From JADLGF01 sp020849415 (GTDB lineage Bacteria; Chloroflexota; Chloroflexia; Thermomicrobiales; UBA6265), in the NCBI GenBank assembly GCA_033812595.1, contig JAPXTJ010000010.1:1-39159 (forward strand): 39,159 nucleotides of DNA, written 5' to 3'. Positions 17,739 to 25,792 of this stretch are shown piece after piece. The notes below the pieces were generated by a model. It searched no databases. It was not told the DNA's origin and saw nothing but the letters and a program-made list of their open reading frames with translations. The stretch's first letter is position 1; each line of letters begins with the position of its first letter. The position numbers and the translations under genes are program-made.

Positions 17739-19384
17739 GCCTGCGAAGCCTCCAGGCGGAACCAGTAGAACGCGTGCGGACCGAGGGTGAGCAGGTACGG
17801 GAGTTCGCCAATCAGCGGGAAGGGCGTTTCACCGATCAGTTCGACCGGCCGGTAACCATTCCACGCCGACAGATCGAGTTCGCAGTATTGCGAGTACCGG
17901 CTCAGATTGACCACGCAGAGGATCGTTTCCTCTTCGTACTTGCGAATGTAGGGGAGCACCCGCATGTTCTCGGGGTGGAGGAATTCGAGGGAGCCGCGTC
18001 CGAACGCTTTGTAGCGCTTGCGGACCGCGATCATCCGGCGCATCCAGTTCAGGAGCGAGGTCGGGACGCGCATCTGGCCCTCGACGTTCACCCCCTGGAA
18101 GCCATAGACGGGATCCTGGATCACCGGCGCGTAGAGTTGCTCCCAGTCGGCGCGGGAAAAGCCGGCGTTGCGGTCGTTGCTCCACTGCATCGGCGTGCGC
18201 ACGCCGTTGCGGTCGCTGAGGTGAATGTTGTCGCCCATGCCAATCTCATCGCCGTAATAGAGCACGGGCGTGCCGGGCATCGAGAGCAGCATGGAGTTCA
18301 TCAGTTCGATCTGACGGCGGCCGTTTTCGAGCAGCGGCGCCAACCGGCGGCGAATGCCGACATTGATACGCATGCGCGGATCGCGCGCGTACTCGAAGTA
18401 CATGTAGTCACGCTCGGCGTCGGTGACCATCTCCAGCGTCAGTTCATCGTGATTGCGCAGGAAGATCGCCCATTGGGTGTTCGCTGGAATGTCGGGCGTG
18501 CTCTGCATGATTTCGACGATCGGCGTGCGTGTTTCCTGGCGCATGGCCATATACATGCGCGGCATCAGCGGGAAGTGGAACGCCATATGGAACTCCGGCT
18601 CTTCCGGGGTGCCGAAGTACTCGATGACATCACTCGGCCACTGATTCGCTTCCGCGAGCAGGATGCGGCCGGGATACTCGGTATCGACCATCTTCCGGAG
18701 CGCCTTCAGGAACTGGTGCGTTTCCGGGAGGTTTTCGCAGATGGTCCCTTCGCGCTCGTAGAGGTACGGCACGGCGTCGGCCCGAAACCCGTCCAGCCCG
18801 AGATCGAGCCAGAAGCGGGTGACACTGAACATCTCTTCCCAGACAGCCGGATTGTCGTAATTGAGATCGGGCTGGTGACTGAAAAAGCGGTGCCAGAAAT
18901 ACTGCCCGGCGATCGGATCGAAGGTCCAGTTCGAGACCTCGGTGTCGGTGAAGATGATGCGCACGCCATCGTACGTGGCGGGATCGTCGTTCCAGACGTA
19001 GTAATCGCGGTAAGGCGAATTGCGATCGGCCCGACCGTCCCTGAACCACTGGTGCTGATCGGAGGTGTGGTTCATGACGAGATCGGCGATCACCCTCAGC
19101 CCCTTGCTGTGGGCAGCATCGAGAAACGCCTTGAAATCGTCGATCGTACCGTAATCCTTGTGGATTTCGTAGAAATCGGCGATGTCGTAGCCGTCGTCCT
19201 GGAGCGGGGAGGGGAACATCGGGAGGAGCCAGATGCAATCGACCCCAAGATCGCGAATGTAATCGAGCTTCGTGATCATCCCGGCGAAATCGCCGATGCC
19301 GTCGCCGTTGGCATCGAGGAACGATTTCACCGGCGCTTCGTAGATGACCGCATCCTTGTACCAGGATTCATTCGCAGTGAGCAT
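17735..19384 (-). CDS. treS: Trehalose synthase TreS (maltose alpha-D-glucosyltransferase, GH13)
   Basis: 549 residues, normal length for standalone TreS. Opening MLTANESWYKDAVIYEAPVKSF, then DYIRDLGVDCIWLLPMFPSPLQDDGYDI. Catalytic residues: nucleophile D203 (DGFRADAVPYL), acid/base E245 (LLAEANQWP) and the transition-state Asp in LRNHDELTLEM. It interconverts trehalose and maltose. The start at 19384 is chosen over upstream frame extension by homology; AAAGGAAC lies upstream, and a TTG one codon before is possible. Middle gene of glgE-treS-mak. Confidence 0.95.
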   Translation of the reverse strand: MLTANESWYKDAVIYEAPVKSFLDANGDGIGDFAGMITKLDYIRDLGVDCIWLLPMFPSPLQDDGYDIADFYEIHKDYGTIDDFKAFLDAAHSKGLRVIADLVMNHTSDQHQWFRDGRADRNSPYRDYYVWNDDPATYDGVRIIFTDTEVSNWTFDPIAGQYFWHRFFSHQPDLNYDNPAVWEEMFSVTRFWLDLGLDGFRADAVPYLYEREGTICENLPETHQFLKALRKMVDTEYPGRILLAEANQWPSDVIEYFGTPEEPEFHMAFHFPLMPRMYMAMRQETRTPIVEIMQSTPDIPANTQWAIFLRNHDELTLEMVTDAERDYMYFEYARDPRMRINVGIRRRLAPLLENGRRQIELMNSMLLSMPGTPVLYYGDEIGMGDNIHLSDRNGVRTPMQWSNDRNAGFSRADWEQLYAPVIQDPVYGFQGVNVEGQMRVPTSLLNWMRRMIAVRKRYKAFGRGSLEFLHPENMRVLPYIRKYEEETILCVVNLSRYSQYCELDLSAWNGYRPVELIGETPFPLIGELPYLLTLGPHAFYWFRLEASQA

Positions 19385-19479
19385 CAACGACCGCCGTTCC
19401 TTTCGTGCATTTGGCAACGCATTGGCAATCGACCCGAGCCGGCCGCGCGGCTCACCTCCAACCAAGTGTCACTGATCGA

Positions 19480-21441
19480 TCAGCGGGCTTCAAGGTGAAA
19501 AATGTGGGCCGATTCGACCGCCGGATCAAGCCGGACCCACTGGTCGCCGCCGTGCCAGGTCCAGCTCTGGCCGGAGATCAGATCGGTCGCCTGAATCGCG
19601 TTGGCGCCTTCGAGCCCGAAGTCGTCGAGCGGGAACCAGATGCGGCCCGACTGGGCGTTGAACGGATCGAGATTGACCACGATCAGGATGTTGTCGGAGT
19701 GGTCCGGGGTCGTTTTGCCGTAGCAGAGCAACTGGTCCGATTCGCTCCAGAAGAAGCGGAGGTTGTCGTACTCGTGCAGCGCGGGGTGGACGCGCCGGAT
19801 GGCATTGACGCGGGTGATATCGGCGACGATGTTGCCTGATTTGTCCCAGTCTCGCACCGTGTACTCGTACTTCTCGGAGTTCAGGTGCTCTTCCTTGCCC
19901 GGCACCGGGGTCGATTCGCAGAGTTCGTAGCCGCTGTAGATGCCGTAGACGGAGGACAGGGTCGCCGCGAGGACATGCCGGAGTTTGTGCCCGGCCCGGC
20001 CGCCGGTCTGGAGGAACCAGGTGTTGATGTCGTGGGTGCTCGGGAACAGGTTGCCGCGCATGTACTCGGCGGCTTCGGTCTGCGTCAGTTCGGTGAAATA
20101 GTCGATCAGCTCCTGCTTGCCGTGCCGCCAGGTGAAATAGGTGTAGCTCTGGCTGAAGCCCGACTTGGCGAGGGACTTCATCACTTTGGGGCGCGTGAAC
20201 GCCTCCGAGAGGAAAATCACGTTCGGGTTGACCCGGCGCACTTCGTCGATGAGCCATTCCCAGAAGATCGTCGGTTTGGTGTGGGGGTTATCGACGCGGA
20301 AGGTCAACACGCCGTGACTGACCCAGAAGAGAACGATGCGCTTGAGTTCCTCCCACAGTCCCTTCCAGTCGGACCCGGAGAAATTGACCGGGAAGATGTC
20401 CTCGTATTTTTTGGGCGGATTCTCTGCGAACATGATCGATCCGTCGGGCCGGATCGTGAACCACTCCGGATGTTCCTTGACCCACGGATGATCAGGCGAG
20501 GCCTGGATCGCCAGATCCAGGGCTATTTCCAGGCCGTGCGCTTTCGCGGCCGCGACCAGACGGTCGAAATCGGCGATCGTGCCGAGTCCCGGCTCGATGG
20601 CGTCGTGTCCGCCTTCGGCGTTACCGATGGCGTAGGGAACGCCCGGGTCGCCCGGTTCGGCGATGACCGAGTTGTTCTTGCCCTTCCGCTTCGTGGTGCC
20701 GATCGGGTGGATGGGCGTGAAGTAGAGAACGTCGAAGCCCATCTCCGAGATTCGCGGCAGTTGGCCGATCACATCCTGAAAGGTTCCGCTCTGGTCTGGT
20801 TTCGTGCCGGCTGAGCGGGGGAAAAGCTCGTACCAGGCGGCGAACCTTGCCGCCTGCCGATCGACCCAGAGGGGCAGGGGATAGGAGAGCGTGGCGCCGG
20901 CGGAACGATCGGCGTGGGTCAGGCACGCCGCCGCCAGACGGGGCGATTGCAGTTCCTCCATGATCAACGCCTGATTGCCGCCGGCCGCGATTGTGGCCAG
21001 TGCCGAGGCGATCAGCGGCTCGGAGCGCGGCAACGTCTCCAGGATGGCCGCGCCTTCACGCAGTTCCAGTGCGATGTCGAGGCCGGCGCTGATCTTCTTG
21101 GTGGTGCCCTCGAGCCAGGTGCGCCAGGGGTGAGGGAACGCCTCGATCGTGTACTCGAACGCGCCCGGCTCGGACAGGCGCACGCTGCCGCCCCAGCGAT
21201 CATTGTCGATGTGGGTCATTGGCGTTTCGCGCCAGGCCGTTTCACCCCGTTTGCGGAACTTGAGCACCGCCGCCAGCCGATCGTGGCCATCCTTGAAGAT
21301 GTCCGCGGCGACATCGAGCGTATCGCCGGTCTCGCGTTTCGCCGCGTAGCGCCCGCAATCAATCGCCGGTGAAACGGACTCGATGATGAGGCTGGTGGGG
21401 GCGGAATCGCGCTCGAACAGGGGTTTGAAACGATCGACCAT
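19480..21441 (-). CDS. glgE: Alpha-1,4-glucan:maltose-1-phosphate maltosyltransferase (GlgE, GH13_3)
   Basis: 653 residues, the normal GlgE size. The N-terminal beta-sandwich domain (ADIFKDGHDRLAAVLKFRKRG) is followed by the GH13 barrel with GlgE-specific insert signatures: YFTPIHPIGTTKRKGKNN, LDLAIQASPDHPWVKEHPEW, and PPKKYEDIFPVNF. Catalytic residues: nucleophile D384 in FRVDNPHTKP and acid E413 in FLSEAFTRP. It adds maltosyl units from maltose-1-phosphate to alpha-1,4-glucan. The start at 21441 (MVDRFKPLFE) has GGAGG just upstream; a Met seven codons before is possible. First gene of the glgE-treS-mak operon, divergent from the small ORF at 21597. Confidence 0.95.
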   Translation of the reverse strand: MVDRFKPLFERDSAPTSLIIESVSPAIDCGRYAAKRETGDTLDVAADIFKDGHDRLAAVLKFRKRGETAWRETPMTHIDNDRWGGSVRLSEPGAFEYTIEAFPHPWRTWLEGTTKKISAGLDIALELREGAAILETLPRSEPLIASALATIAAGGNQALIMEELQSPRLAAACLTHADRSAGATLSYPLPLWVDRQAARFAAWYELFPRSAGTKPDQSGTFQDVIGQLPRISEMGFDVLYFTPIHPIGTTKRKGKNNSVIAEPGDPGVPYAIGNAEGGHDAIEPGLGTIADFDRLVAAAKAHGLEIALDLAIQASPDHPWVKEHPEWFTIRPDGSIMFAENPPKKYEDIFPVNFSGSDWKGLWEELKRIVLFWVSHGVLTFRVDNPHTKPTIFWEWLIDEVRRVNPNVIFLSEAFTRPKVMKSLAKSGFSQSYTYFTWRHGKQELIDYFTELTQTEAAEYMRGNLFPSTHDINTWFLQTGGRAGHKLRHVLAATLSSVYGIYSGYELCESTPVPGKEEHLNSEKYEYTVRDWDKSGNIVADITRVNAIRRVHPALHEYDNLRFFWSESDQLLCYGKTTPDHSDNILIVVNLDPFNAQSGRIWFPLDDFGLEGANAIQATDLISGQSWTWHGGDQWVRLDPAVESAHIFHLEAR

Positions 21442-21596
21442 GGAACCTCCAGCGGCGACCAACGTGTCGCCGGAACCGGGCTGGTTTGACGGGTAAAGTA
21501 TAGTGTTGGCGTTGTCGATGCTGGCCGAGCGGTGGCGATGGTGGTCGATGTTTGCCCCGTTGCGAGCTTCGGCGAGCCCGACCGGAAGGAACTTCC

Positions 21597-21779
21597 ATGC
21601 ATTATCACGTCATATTCCAGCTGGACGGAGAGGAGCGGACGGCAACGGTCGACGCGCCGGATGCCGCTTCCGCCGTGAACCAGACGCAGGTTGAATTCGG
21701 CCGAGGCGACGAGATGTTCGAACTGATCTCGGTAACCCTCGACGAACCGATCGAAGACGAGGAACTGTTCGAGGACTAA
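21597..21779 (+). CDS. Small acidic protein of unknown function (60 aa)
   Basis: A 60-residue ORF with ATG six bases behind a clear AAGGA site. It begins MHYHVIFQLDGEERTATVDA, has a predicted beta-beta-alpha-beta pattern (VDAPDAASAVNQTQVEFGRG, FELISVTLDE) and ends with an acidic stretch PIEDEELFED. No known family is recognised. It lies between the divergent glgE and glgX genes on the glgX strand, 13 bases before a repeat element. The ribosome site and G/C-rich third positions argue for a real gene; a binding or regulatory role in glucan metabolism is only suggested by position. Confidence 0.65.
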   Translation: MHYHVIFQLDGEERTATVDAPDAASAVNQTQVEFGRGDEMFELISVTLDEPIEDEELFED

Positions 21780-21792
21780 GTCACTCCGAAAC

Positions 21793-21946
21793 GTCTGTAG
21801 GGGAGGGTCTTGTGCCCTCCCGCCGGCCGTATGGCCGGCCATTCGTTTTGATTCGGGGTGCGTTTCCATTGGAAACGCACCTTTGCTCTCCGAGTAGACT
21901 GTCGCCTGCGGGCGACCGGGAGGGCATAAGACCCTCCCCCACAGAC
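21793..21946. repeat. 154-bp nested inverted-repeat element with three internal hairpins
   Basis: Outer arms of 30 bases (21793-21822 and 21917-21946) match in inverted orientation at 28 of 30 positions. Between them lie three perfect short hairpins: 21822-21828/21833-21839 (7 bp, loop GTAT), 21857-21867/21871-21881 (11 bp, loop ATT) and 21901-21906/21911-21916 (6 bp, loop TGCG). It fills most of the gap between the 60-aa gene and glgX and has no gene of its own; short ORFs on both strands only read through it. It looks like a non-autonomous palindromic repeat (MITE or REP/BIME-like). On the RNA level it could also act as a terminator or stabiliser. Confidence 0.85.
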
Positions 21947-21978
21947 ACTGGTTTGTTTTCAGGCACCAGGAGAATTCA

Positions 21979-24150
21979 TTGGAAACCCGTTTGTTGCCTG
22001 GTTCTGCTTCGCCGCTTGGGGCGACGGTGGCGGCGAACGGGGTTAATTTCGCGGTCTATTCCAGTCGCGCCGAGCGGATCGATCTCTGCCTGTTCGACGA
22101 ACTCGGCCTGGAGACTGGCCGCTACACCCTCCCGGTGCGAACCGATCACGTGTTCCACGGCTTTCTGCCGAACGCCGGAGCGGGGCAGCGCTACGGGTTT
22201 CGCGCCCACGGTCCATGGGAACCGGATCGCGGCTACCGTTTCAATCCCGCCAAAATGCTGCTCGATCCGTACGCGATGGCGCTCGACGGGCGGACGGACA
22301 GCACCGGCCCGCTGCTCGACTATCGGATCGCCGAGGGTGGCGCCTGGTTGATCGATGAGGTCGACAGCGCGCCGGCGATGGTGAAAGGCGTAGTGCTCGA
22401 TCGCTCCTTCGATTGGAGCGGAATCGGCAAGCCGAACACGCCGTTGCACGAGTCGATCGTCTACGAGGCGCACCTCAAGGGCTTCACGAAGCGGATGCCG
22501 GGGGTGCCCGAAGCATTGCGCGGCACCTACGCCGGACTCGCCAATGTCGCCGCCTCTGACTACCTCAAACGTCTGGGCGTCACCGCCATCGAGTTGTTGC
22601 CGCTCCACGCGTTTCTGGATGACGCCGCCCTGGTCGAGCGGGACCTGACGAACTACTGGGGGTATAACTCCTTCGCTTTTTTCGCGCCCGATCCCCGGTA
22701 CGCTGCCGCGCGCGACCCCCAGGGGGTCGTCGATGAGTTCAAGGGGATGGTCAAGGCGCTGCACGCGGCCGGGATCGAGGTCTGGCTCGATGTCGTCTAC
22801 AACCACACCGCCGAGGCGAATCACCAGGGTCCGACGATCTCGTTTCGCGGTTTGGACAACCCCGCGTATTACCGGCTCTCGGACGCGAGCCCGATGCACA
22901 CGATCGATTTCTCCGGCACCGGCAACACTGTCAACCTTCAGCATCCGCAGGTGTTGAAGCTGGTGGCGGACAGCCTGCGCTACTGGGCCGTGGAGATGCA
23001 GATCGACGGGTTTCGCTTCGATCTGGCGCCCGCCCTCGGTCGCGAAGCTCCCGCCTTCGATCCCTGGAGCGGCTTTTTTGACGTCCTGCGGCAGGACCCG
23101 GTTCTCGCCGGCGTGAAGCTGATCGCGGAACCGTGGGACCTGGGGCCGGATGGTTACCAACTCGGAAACTTTCCAAGCGGTTGGAGCGAGTGGAACGGCC
23201 AGTATCGGGACACCGTACGGGCATTCTGGCGCGGAGATGACGGCCGCATCGGCGAGTTCGCTCGTCGTTTCGGCGGTTCGACCGATCTGTTTGGCGCGGC
23301 GCATCGGAGTGCGACGGCGAGCATCAACTTCGTGACCGCCCACGATGGCTTCACCCTCCGCGATCTTGTCAGCTATCGGGAGAAGCACAACGCCGCCAAC
23401 GGTGAAGAGAACCGCGACGGTCATGACGACAACCTCTCGCTGAACTACGGGGTTGAGGGGCCGACCGACGATCCGGCGATCGAGGCGTTGCGTGGTCGTC
23501 ACCAGCGGAACATGCTGGCGACGCTCCTGCTCTCGATCGGGGTACCGATGCTTCTCGGCGGCGATGAAATCGGCCGGACGCAGCGGGGGAACAACAACGC
23601 CTATTGCCAGGACAACGAGATTAGTTGGATCGACTGGGACGTTTCACCGCTCAATTCGGATCTGCTGGCGTTCACCCGGCGTTTGATCGAGCTGCGACGA
23701 TGCGAACCGGTGTTGCAGCGGCGAGCGTTGCTTAACGGCGAGCGTCCCGCGCCTAGAGCGGAGCGCGACATTGTTTGGTACCGGCCGGACGGCAAGGAAA
23801 TGCAGGCGCGCGATTGGGCAGTGCCGTACGCACGCGCGCTGGCGGTGAAGCTGGCGGGCAACGCCATCGCCGATCTCGATGCCACCACCGGCCTGCCGAT
23901 CCAGGGGCAAACACTGCTCGTCCTCTTCAATGCGAGCGACAACGGCGTGCTGTTTCGATTACCGCGTGGTGCGAATCGGGTCGGAGCGGCCTGGGAGCCG
24001 TTGATCGACACGACCGATCCTCGCGGAGAACCTGGCCTCATTGCGATGCCGGGCGGGGTGCCGGTGACGGTACCGGATCGGACCCTGATGCTCTTCCGAG
24101 AACTCCCGTCGCGTCCGCGCAGCCGGGGGAAGGGCACTACCACGACATGA
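21979..24150 (+). CDS. glgX: Glycogen debranching enzyme GlgX (isoamylase-type GH13_11)
   Basis: 723 residues. N-terminal CBM48 (PLGATVAANGVNFAVYSSRA) and a GH13 barrel: WLDVVYNHTAEANHQGPT, nucleophile D348 (DGFRFDLAPALGR), acid/base E384 (LIAEPWDLGPDGYQLGNF), D456 in VTAHDGFTLRDLVSY. It cleaves alpha-1,6 branches in partly degraded glycogen. The start is a TTG, six bases behind AGGAG and fitting the family start (ETRLLPGSASPLGATV); no better ATG or GTG lies nearby. It belongs functionally with malQ (recycling) and the GlgE synthesis genes on the other strand. Confidence 0.95.
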   Translation: METRLLPGSASPLGATVAANGVNFAVYSSRAERIDLCLFDELGLETGRYTLPVRTDHVFHGFLPNAGAGQRYGFRAHGPWEPDRGYRFNPAKMLLDPYAMALDGRTDSTGPLLDYRIAEGGAWLIDEVDSAPAMVKGVVLDRSFDWSGIGKPNTPLHESIVYEAHLKGFTKRMPGVPEALRGTYAGLANVAASDYLKRLGVTAIELLPLHAFLDDAALVERDLTNYWGYNSFAFFAPDPRYAAARDPQGVVDEFKGMVKALHAAGIEVWLDVVYNHTAEANHQGPTISFRGLDNPAYYRLSDASPMHTIDFSGTGNTVNLQHPQVLKLVADSLRYWAVEMQIDGFRFDLAPALGREAPAFDPWSGFFDVLRQDPVLAGVKLIAEPWDLGPDGYQLGNFPSGWSEWNGQYRDTVRAFWRGDDGRIGEFARRFGGSTDLFGAAHRSATASINFVTAHDGFTLRDLVSYREKHNAANGEENRDGHDDNLSLNYGVEGPTDDPAIEALRGRHQRNMLATLLLSIGVPMLLGGDEIGRTQRGNNNAYCQDNEISWIDWDVSPLNSDLLAFTRRLIELRRCEPVLQRRALLNGERPAPRAERDIVWYRPDGKEMQARDWAVPYARALAVKLAGNAIADLDATTGLPIQGQTLLVLFNASDNGVLFRLPRGANRVGAAWEPLIDTTDPRGEPGLIAMPGGVPVTVPDRTLMLFRELPSRPRSRGKGTTTT

Positions 24151-24188
24151 CGAAGGGGGTGGAGCGGCAAGCTGGTCCACCCCCTTCG
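24151..24188. terminator. Bidirectional hairpin between glgX and the convergent marR gene
   Basis: A perfect 13-bp stem (24151-24163 with 24176-24188) around a 12-base loop begins directly at the end of glgX. No T-run follows on either strand, so this is a strong RNA hairpin that may end transcription with help or block antisense reading from both sides. It stands exactly in the 57-base gap between two convergent genes, which supports a terminator role. Confidence 0.75.
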
Positions 24189-24207
24189 CAGGTTCAGCAA
24201 TCGTGGC

Positions 24208-24780
24208 TCAGTGCTGGTTGGCGAGCCGGATCGCTTCGTCGGCGTCGATGCCCCGGAGCAACTGGTGGAGGCGTTCAGCCTGCACGGCCGGCATATCGGC
24301 CAGCAATCGGCCGAGGCGGCGCTTGTAGATGTCACCGAGTTCCCCGACCAGGCGGAGTCCCGCGGGAGTCATGGTGGCGAGCACCATGCGGCGGTCGTCC
24401 GGGTGCGCCTGGCGCTCTGCCCAGCCCTGCCGTTCGAGGATATCGACGTAGAGGGTGGCGGTGCGGCGGGCGACGCACAGACGCCGGGCCAACTCCGACG
24501 GGGCGAGTCCACCTGGCGAAACTTCGGCGAGTTCGAGCAGCGCCCCGAAGGCGCCGGCGGTGAGATCGAGATCGGCGAGCGCATCGGTCGCGGCACGATC
24601 GAGCGCGCCGGCGGTGCGCAGGAGCTGCATGAACGCCGTGAAGCGGCTGGCGTCTTCCTGCTCGGGCGTGATCTCGAGTTCGATCGATTGCATCGAGTAC
24701 CAGCCGGGGTGGACACCCCGCGTCTCGTGATGGTTCGCTCCGCTCATGGCTTCGCTGTATTCATATTCCTGGCGATTCAT
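24208..24780 (-). CDS. MarR family transcriptional regulator
   Basis: 190 residues. The winged helix is visible as LTAGAFGALLELAEVSPGGLAPSELARRLCVARRTATLYVDILERQGWAER and the wing as HPDDRRMVLATMTPAG, with dimerising helices at both ends. MarR proteins repress efflux or catabolic genes and release DNA on binding small phenolics. The start at 24780 is the first in-frame Met; Met codons at 24747 and 24693 are also possible and the last one starts closest to the conserved part. No partner gene with a shared control region is seen, so the target is unknown. Monocistronic. Confidence 0.88.
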   Translation of the reverse strand: MNRQEYEYSEAMSGANHHETRGVHPGWYSMQSIELEITPEQEDASRFTAFMQLLRTAGALDRAATDALADLDLTAGAFGALLELAEVSPGGLAPSELARRLCVARRTATLYVDILERQGWAERQAHPDDRRMVLATMTPAGLRLVGELGDIYKRRLGRLLADMPAVQAERLHQLLRGIDADEAIRLANQH

Positions 24781-25120
24781 AGCGGCCCTACCTGGCTACG
24801 CGTTGGCGGCATCGGCTGGACAGGGAAGGAATGCACGGTGCTTCCTTGTCGCGACGCAGCGCCATCGTGTCGAATTGCGGTCGAAGCACGAGGTTGCCCG
24901 CGTGGATTCGATCATACAGGAATGTTACCGGCTGCACATTTAGCCAGGCATCGGGAGGCTTCCCCGATTTTTCTTGAGCTTGTCAGGAATCTACCCCATT
25001 CGGTGTCGGGAAAAGTTTGATTTTAGAGACATTCGCGTAAATTCGCTTCATTACAAACGCAGGACGGGTTCAATTTCCCCGGTTCAGCCCGCGATCCCGA
25101 AAGAAACTCACGGTTTGCGC
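24781..25120. other. 340-base gene-free region upstream of marR
   Basis: No convincing ORF on either strand. It holds the marR control region on - with a candidate -10 TATGAT at 24911-24916 but no good -35, an orphan terminator-like hairpin on + (24950-24972), and an A/T-richer stretch around 24995-25060. Nothing else is supported. Confidence 0.6.
24950..24972 (+). terminator. Terminator-like hairpin without an upstream gene
   Basis: Stem ATCGGG/CCCGAT (24950-24955 with 24963-24968), seven-base loop, then five T (24968-24972). The orientation is +, but no + strand gene lies between it and the glgX end 800 bases before, which has its own hairpin. It could close a small RNA or a long antisense transcript. 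Confidence 0.4.
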
Positions 25121-25792
25121 TCAGACGAGGTCGGCTTCCCGGCCGATCAGGCCGGCCCGCAAGGCGTATTGCACGAGCTCCGCGCGGTTGGCGAGGCCGA
25201 GTTTCTGCATTGCGCGGTGGCGGTAGGTTTCCACCGTTTTGGGCGAGAGGGCCATCAACTCGGCGGCCTGCTGGGCGGTATGCCCCTCGGCGGTGAGCTT
25301 GACGACCTCCCGTTCCCGTTCGGTCAGTACCTCGCCGAGATCCGACTCGTCGCCGGTATGCACGCGGCCGAGGTAACCGCGGAGCAGCGTCTTGGTTGCG
25401 GCTGGATCGAGGAAAACTTCGCCACGCGCCACGGTGCGGACCGCATCGAGCAGATCGGTGTGGGCGCTCGCCTTTCGCACGTAGCCCGAACCGCCTGCTT
25501 CGAGCACCGGCAGCAGGTAGCGTTCCTCAGCGTGCACCGTGAGCACGAGCACCCGCGCCTGATTGGGCAGGGAGGCGATGGAGCGGATGGTCTCCATGCC
25601 GCCGCCCGGCATCGATAGATCGGTGATCACGACGGTCGGGTTCTCTCTGCGGGCGAGGGCGATCGCCGTCGGACCATCCGGCGCTTCCGCTACGACCCGC
25701 ATATCGGGCTGGCTATCGAGCAGGGCGCGGAGTCCGGCCCGGACGATGCCGTGGTCATCCGCCAAGACGATCGAGATGACGGACTCATTCAT
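25121..25792 (-). CDS. NarL/LuxR-type two-component response regulator
   Basis: 223 residues. Receiver domain 1-120: acidic pair D12-D13 in VLADDHGIVRAGL, phospho-acceptor D58 (TVVITDLSMPGG), Thr in LVLTVHAEE, Lys in YVRKASAH. LuxR helix-turn-helix: LTEREREVVKLTAEGHTAQQAAELMALSPKTVETYRHRAMQKLGL. All switch residues are intact. Its start overlaps the stop of the kinase gene (ATGA at 25789-25792), so it is coupled with its partner kinase. Targets cannot be seen. Confidence 0.95.
   Translation of the reverse strand: MNESVISIVLADDHGIVRAGLRALLDSQPDMRVVAEAPDGPTAIALARRENPTVVITDLSMPGGGMETIRSIASLPNQARVLVLTVHAEERYLLPVLEAGGSGYVRKASAHTDLLDAVRTVARGEVFLDPAATKTLLRGYLGRVHTGDESDLGEVLTEREREVVKLTAEGHTAQQAAELMALSPKTVETYRHRAMQKLGLANRAELVQYALRAGLIGREADLV

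Noticed and set aside
17663..19498. 611-codon open frame on +
   Set aside because: Antisense to treS and the start of mak, both with intact catalytic motifs; His/Asp/Arg-rich shadow composition.
21781..21966. Short ORFs on both strands
   Set aside because: They only translate the palindromic repeat element and have no ribosome sites.
21976..23502. 508-codon open frame on -
   Set aside because: Antisense shadow of glgX, no family pattern.
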